NCBI GenBank assembly: GCA_016839845.1
Contig: JAEOTL010000174.1
Span: 1 to 19,600 of the forward strand
DNA: 19,600 nt
From: Promethearchaeota archaeon
GTDB lineage: Archaea > Asgardarchaeota > Lokiarchaeia > Sigynarchaeales > SOKP01
Reading direction: 5' to 3'
The position numbers and the translations under genes were made by a program. Below, piece after piece: positions 16,651 through 19,600 of this stretch. The first letter of the stretch is position 1; the number at the start of each line of letters is the position of its first letter. Below the pieces are notes generated by a model. It saw only the letters and a list, made by a program, of their open reading frames with translations, made no database searches and was not told the origin of the DNA.

Positions 16651-17079
16651 TTATATTTTATTTAGATTAATTTTATTACCACAATCATAGCATTCAGCAT
16701 CATGAACACAAATTTCCCCTCCGCATTCAGGACAAGTAAAGAACTTTTCTTGCTCTTGGAGCCACTTCTCGACTCCGATTTCTTCAATTCTTTTTAGGTT
16801 ATTAATCATATTCACATTATACCTTTCTTGATAATGAATATCAAGTTCTTGTAATTTTTGACAGGGAAAATTCTTACATTCATAACAAAATTCTAATTCT
16901 TTTTTTCTTAACGATGTACAATCTCTTCTTATAAACGCACAATTTTTATTCCTAATCCGACACCCCTTACAGCCTATTTTATAACCCCTTTCTTCAAGTA
17001 AACCTTTTTTCAAAAGGAGATATTGCCGGCAAGCACCACAATATATGCCACAAGGGGTAGCTAAATTGTTATCTACCAA
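16651..17079 (-). CDS. DUF3795 cysteine-rich protein with C-terminal zinc ribbon
   Basis: A 142-residue protein opening with CGIYCGACRQYL (C10, C14, C17), then GCKGC (37-40), C47, C54, CYEC (65-68) and C73. This is the pattern of DUF3795 proteins, which probably bind metal or an iron-sulfur cluster. A separate C-terminal ribbon, CPECGGEICVHDAECYDCG, adds two more CxxC pairs. The function of the family is not established. Start is TTG 17079 with AGGTGAG 6 bases upstream; that site overlaps the TAG stop of the BtrH-like gene 11 bases away, which points to coupled translation. The TTG is preferred because no other start lies before the conserved CGIYCG. Confidence 0.82.
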   Translation of the reverse strand: MVDNNLATPCGIYCGACRQYLLLKKGLLEERGYKIGCKGCRIRNKNCAFIRRDCTSLRKKELEFCYECKNFPCQKLQELDIHYQERYNVNMINNLKRIEEIGVEKWLQEQEKFFTCPECGGEICVHDAECYDCGNKINLNKI

Positions 17080-17090
17080 ATGATTCTCAC

Positions 17091-18233
17091 CTAATTTTTA
17101 ATTTTTGATAATTTAGTGAATAACTCCTCTTCCCTTGAAAGAATATATAGTGCAATATTATGCAATTCACCAAAATCTACATGTTTTATACAATCATCCT
17201 TATATTCATCACCCGCATTCTTTAAAGTTTCTGCAATCCGGGTCCAACTTTGAGCAGAATCACCAATAATAGGGACACATTCCTCGAGAATAATGAATTC
17301 ATTCGAATTCCATGCCTGAGGACCTTCCTTAAGCTCAGGATGGGTTAATAATTCTTCTAAGAACTCTTTATAGAGCTTTCGGAATGAACCTCCCCCTGTA
17401 CCCCATGTTTCAATGTACCCATGGGTGAGCTCAAACATTAATCGTCCTAAAAGTGTTTCTTTTCCTTTTGAATTTGTAATCGTTTTATTCAACTTATCCC
17501 CCCATGTGAGTACAGAATTTGCAAATTGTTTTAAACCTTGAATACCATTAGTATTCATCGAGGGACGTAACATGTTATTCACAACTTTTTGAATTGCTAA
17601 CTTAATCCCTCCCGCTAAAGGTGGATGTTTCCCGTCAGCACGACGGGTCATGGAGAATTGAGTATTCCCAGGATGCATAAATTTCGGTCCATAAGTCGAA
17701 CTCCTCGCAGTCTTAAGGATATCAATAGGAACTTCTTGGAAACCCTCAAATTCTGTATCACCTATATACGCTACTCCCATCTCCTCATCATATCCACCTA
17801 AGGTTACCGCATGCCCTCCAAAATGAGCTTCATCACGTTCCTCATCAAATCCTTCGTACGGCATATATGCAATGTCCACTCTTAAAAGGAGGGGAATATT
17901 TTGGTCTAGCATCCTCTTTGATGTTTCCCATGCTTTATCAGCATTAGTGAAAGATTGTTTTCTAAGTGTTATACCTAACAAGCGGCATGCAAGGCTATTT
18001 GGTTCAATTGTGCCTTGTTTTCCTCCAAAGAAGAATGGGATGTCAGATTCTGGAATAAAAGACATTTGACCAGATGTATCAAAAAAACCAAATCCCATCG
18101 TCGCATCCAATCCGAATGCCATGGCTTCTGACATTGGAAAGCCATAGAATTCAAATAGATCTCTCATTGAAGATGATTCACAATGACGACCAACCTTATG
18201 GGTAAAATTATTTATTATATGCTTCTGAACCAA
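17091..18233 (-). CDS. BtrH-like protein (butirosin biosynthesis protein H N-domain plus DUF4872)
   Basis: A 380-residue protein with a papain-like N-terminal half. RHCESSSMRDLFEFYG holds the probable nucleophile Cys18, FGGHAVTLGGYDEE gives His141, and YIGDTEFEG gives Asp159, consistent with an intact Cys-His-Asp triad. The second half (about 200-380), mostly helical, matches the DUF4872 part that accompanies BtrH_N domains. BtrH in butirosin synthesis transfers an ACP-bound acyl group to an aminoglycoside; most relatives are uncharacterised, and no ACP gene is visible here, so the reaction may be acyl transfer, amide hydrolysis or transamidation. Start is TTG 18233 behind a strong AAGGAGGA site. 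It overlaps the end of the PadR gene by 26 bases, so expression should follow PadR closely. Confidence 0.82.
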   Translation of the reverse strand: MVQKHIINNFTHKVGRHCESSSMRDLFEFYGFPMSEAMAFGLDATMGFGFFDTSGQMSFIPESDIPFFFGGKQGTIEPNSLACRLLGITLRKQSFTNADKAWETSKRMLDQNIPLLLRVDIAYMPYEGFDEERDEAHFGGHAVTLGGYDEEMGVAYIGDTEFEGFQEVPIDILKTARSSTYGPKFMHPGNTQFSMTRRADGKHPPLAGGIKLAIQKVVNNMLRPSMNTNGIQGLKQFANSVLTWGDKLNKTITNSKGKETLLGRLMFELTHGYIETWGTGGGSFRKLYKEFLEELLTHPELKEGPQAWNSNEFIILEECVPIIGDSAQSWTRIAETLKNAGDEYKDDCIKHVDFGELHNIALYILSREEELFTKLSKIKN

Positions 18234-18789
18234 CTTTACTTCCTCCTTTTTTAATTTCTTCTAACACCCAATTCAAAAACTCAATATCAATATCTAATAT
18301 CTTAATAGGGTGTACAAAAAGACCTCTTACATTTAAAGGCATATTAGAATTTTCTTCCAACATATCTTCCAATCCCTTCAAATTTTTTTTTATTTTGTTA
18401 ATAGAATTAGTAATTGCTTCAGTTAGCTCTTTTTTTGTCAATATTGGAAGCATAGAAAATGCAACATAGAAGTTTTCGTCATTTTTTCCTATAAAATCAT
18501 TTATTACCTTATAGGTCTTCTTTTTCACGATTTCAAATCCAAATTCTGTGATTTTATATACCTTACGTATACGATTATCTACTTCTTCTCTATATGATTC
18601 AACTAATCCATTTGCTTCTAAATTATTTAAATCACTGTAAATAGATGATTTTCCGATACTAGTCCAATCTCTCATGCCTCTTTCGTCAATTCTGTGATTA
18701 ATACTATAAGCATGACTAGGAAATTCTGCTATCAAACCTAATACAACGAATTCCCGATGATTTAATTCATAATTTCTTTCTGTAGTCAT
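18208..18789 (-). CDS. PadR-family transcriptional regulator
   Basis: A 193-residue regulator. The N-terminal winged helix reads FVVLGLIAEFPSHAYSINHRIDERGM, then SIGKSSIYSDLNNLEANGLVES, the standard PadR DNA-binding region. Residues about 100-180 are helical and charged, the usual ligand-binding and dimerisation part of the longer PadR subfamily. PadR proteins are repressors released by small toxic ligands (phenolic acids, drugs), often regulating an adjacent efflux or detoxification gene and themselves. It is the first gene of the operon. The ATG at 18789 lacks a clear ribosome site, and the leader contains a strong inverted repeat that is a natural autoregulatory operator. Confidence 0.9.
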   Translation of the reverse strand: MTTERNYELNHREFVVLGLIAEFPSHAYSINHRIDERGMRDWTSIGKSSIYSDLNNLEANGLVESYREEVDNRIRKVYKITEFGFEIVKKKTYKVINDFIGKNDENFYVAFSMLPILTKKELTEAITNSINKIKKNLKGLEDMLEENSNMPLNVRGLFVHPIKILDIDIEFLNWVLEEIKKGGSKVGSEAYNK

Positions 18790-18820
18790 TATAGTATGAA
18801 ATAATATTTTGAATAGTTAT

Positions 18821-18844
18821 TAATATTCTTATTATAGAATATTA
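18821..18844. promoter_or_regulatory. Inverted repeat TAATATTCT-N6-AGAATATTA, candidate PadR operator
   Basis: A perfect 9-bp inverted repeat with a 6-base spacer (TATTAT) lies 32 bases upstream of the PadR ATG and near the expected transcription start. PadR dimers bind hyphenated palindromes of about this size near their own promoter, so this is the best autoregulatory operator candidate. The right arm is also the first part of the 16-bp tandem repeat that follows. Confidence 0.55.
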
Positions 18845-18883
18845 TGAATTAAGAATATTATGATTCAAGAATATATAAATATT
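18836..18883. repeat. Three 16-bp tandem units upstream of PadR
   Basis: AGAATATTATGAATTA, AGAATATTATGATTCA and AGAATATATAAATATT follow head to tail. The first two differ at three positions near the end; the third shares its first seven bases and provides the TATA-like sequence. Repeated half-sites on successive helical faces suggest cooperative regulator binding, though AT-rich DNA makes weak repeats more likely by chance. Confidence 0.5.
18872..18879 (-). promoter_or_regulatory. Putative TATA box of the PadR-UvrA operon
   Basis: TTTATATA on the minus strand fits the archaeal TATA consensus. A start about 25 bases downstream lies near 18850, placing the 9-6-9 palindrome over and just after the start site, where a bound repressor would block transcription. 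Confidence 0.5.
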
Positions 18884-19192
18884 ACGAATTTCAGAAATTA
18901 ATAGTACGAAAAATAAAGTATTAAAAGTAGTTATTATCCTTGAATTTCTTTTTCCCGTGTTTTCTGTTTTATAACAAGAACTAAAAAAGAAATATAAATC
19001 CAAATCCTAGTAAAACTAAAATATCAATTATTAATCCGAAAGACCCAAACATACTCGATAGAAATATTGCTTCCAAGACTAAAGGAATTCATGAGAAATT
19101 AATCATAATGATTTAATAAAATTTATTAAAAGAAAAATCAAAACAAAATTAACCTATTTAATTTTTAACAAAACCTGAATGTGAAATGCAGC
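18884..19192. other. Intergenic region between PadR operon and hydrolase gene
   Basis: Apart from the frameshifted small membrane protein there is no convincing gene. A perfect 19-bp AT-only palindrome (TTTAATAAA, A, TTTATTAAA) at 19112-19130 and a TATTTAATTT stretch near 19155 could be promoter elements for the plus-strand hydrolase. Both are weak calls because the DNA is almost entirely A and T. Confidence 0.3.
18934..19052 (-). pseudogene. Frameshifted small membrane protein
   Basis: From ATG 19052 the minus strand encodes MFGSFGLIIDILVLLGFGF then IFLF and a TAG just after a run of six T residues (18988-18983). Reading one base further along after the run continues as LVLVIKQKTREKEIQG and TAA (18936-18934). 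Together this makes a coherent 39-residue protein: one hydrophobic membrane helix then a charged cytoplasmic-type tail. A single missing T in the run would explain the break, whether a sequencing error, a true mutation or slippage. No clear ribosome site or family assignment. It is located in the 400-base gap between the PadR control region and the hydrolase gene. Confidence 0.4.
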
Positions 19193-19600
19193 ATGAGTAG
19201 AATTATTACAAAAAAGAGAGTAATTTTGATTTTGTTTTTTCTCTCTGTTTTTATTACGGGAACTGTTTTAATCTTTACAGTCCCTCTAAGTGTTAAAAGC
19301 ACTTATGGGCTTACAACGAGAACTACAGATGGAGTAACCATTTCTTTCAATGTCTTCGAACCGCAAGAAAGTCTTTATCAAACGTATAATGGCAACAATA
19401 ATAAAAAAGCCATTATAATTGGGCACGGTCACATGGCAAACAAGGAAATATTGAAAGGATACGCTATTGAATTGGCTAATGCAGGTTTTGTTGCCGTAGT
19501 GTTTGATTTCAGAGGACACGGACAAAGCTTAGGGGAACTCGATCGAGGAGAGATAATTGATGATGTTAGAGCAATTAAAGAGTATTTAAATTCTAGAGAT
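19193..19600 (+). CDS. Membrane-anchored alpha/beta hydrolase, N-terminal part (cut by window end)
   Basis: An open frame of 136 codons from ATG 19193 runs to the last base without a stop. Residues about 9-31 (RVILILFFLSVFITGTVLIF) form a hydrophobic helix after a basic N-terminus, so a signal anchor or signal peptide with the enzyme outside the cell is likely. The following part is an alpha/beta-hydrolase core: AIIIGHGHMANKE (74-86) supplies the HG oxyanion loop and VVFDFRGHGQSLGE (102-115) the second conserved strand and turn. The nucleophile serine elbow lies beyond the window. Relatives are serine esterases or peptidases; substrate unknown. GTG at 19181 is in frame and could be the start instead. 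It is divergent from the PadR operon. Confidence 0.82.
   Translation, partial: MSRIITKKRVILILFFLSVFITGTVLIFTVPLSVKSTYGLTTRTTDGVTISFNVFEPQESLYQTYNGNNNKKAIIIGHGHMANKEILKGYAIELANAGFVAVVFDFRGHGQSLGELDRGEIIDDVRAIKEYLNSRD

Noticed and set aside
17872..18069. Plus-strand open frame within the BtrH-like gene
   Set aside because: Antisense shadow of a conserved coding region.
19112..19130. 19-bp AT-only palindrome as a regulator site
   Set aside because: Perfect, but in sequence almost wholly A and T such palindromes arise by chance; mentioned only as possible promoter DNA.
19286..19525. Minus-strand open frame of 79 codons at the window end
   Set aside because: It is antisense to the alpha/beta hydrolase, whose HG loop and FRGHGQS motif are clear on the plus strand.
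1..19600. tRNA, rRNA, insertion sequence or phage genes
   Set aside because: No cloverleaf-like segment, transposase motif, terminal repeats or phage proteins were seen on either strand.

Overview
The window looks like a piece of an Asgard (Lokiarchaeia-like) archaeal genome. The reasons are a full-length eukaryote-like actin ending in the actin-type C-terminus RCF, an apparent roadblock/longin-like domain fused to a TrmB-type winged helix, archaeal TATA-type promoters with T-rich ends, strong GGAGGTG-type ribosome binding sites, frequent TTG/GTG starts and very AT-rich DNA. This lineage call is inference from gene content.

Layout. Positions 1-125 hold the start of a SAM methyltransferase (minus strand, cut by the window edge). 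Positions 249-3484 hold a minus-strand group: actin, a 65-residue unknown protein, a roadblock/TrmB regulator, and a conserved-looking small gene split by an in-frame TAA. The actin has no ATG before its nucleotide-binding loop. Its reading frame is best explained by an ATT start behind a good Shine-Dalgarno sequence, and the split gene shows the same arrangement. A CpXC zinc-ribbon gene (3647-4075) is divergent from actin, with a GTCAC-N6-GTGAC palindrome between them. Positions 4096-6951 encode a SIR2-like NADase-type domain fused to about 15 TPRs, which has the architecture of known antiviral or cell-suicide effectors. A VOC-fold protein follows at 7041-7454.

The most striking region is 7530-18789, a tightly packed minus-strand operon. 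In order of transcription it holds a PadR regulator, a BtrH-like papain-fold protein (DUF4872 type), a DUF3795 cysteine-rich protein, a class I methyltransferase, an 835-residue UvrA-like protein, a 1629-residue double UvrA-like protein with four nucleotide-binding domains, and a terpenoid-cyclase/prenyltransferase-fold repeat protein. Most junctions overlap or are 0-16 bases apart. That is three UvrA equivalents (six ABC domains) in one operon, with no UvrB or UvrC in the window. The modules have lost complementary accessory domains. A 9-6-9 perfect inverted repeat and three 16-bp tandem units sit at the PadR promoter. I read this as a PadR-controlled response to a DNA-binding small molecule (sensing, protection or self-resistance), possibly linked to small-molecule modification by the methyltransferase and BtrH-like protein. 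That function is inference.

The last 800 bases hold the PadR control region, a frameshifted small membrane-protein gene (18934-19052), and the N-terminal part of a membrane-anchored alpha/beta hydrolase on the plus strand that runs off the end.
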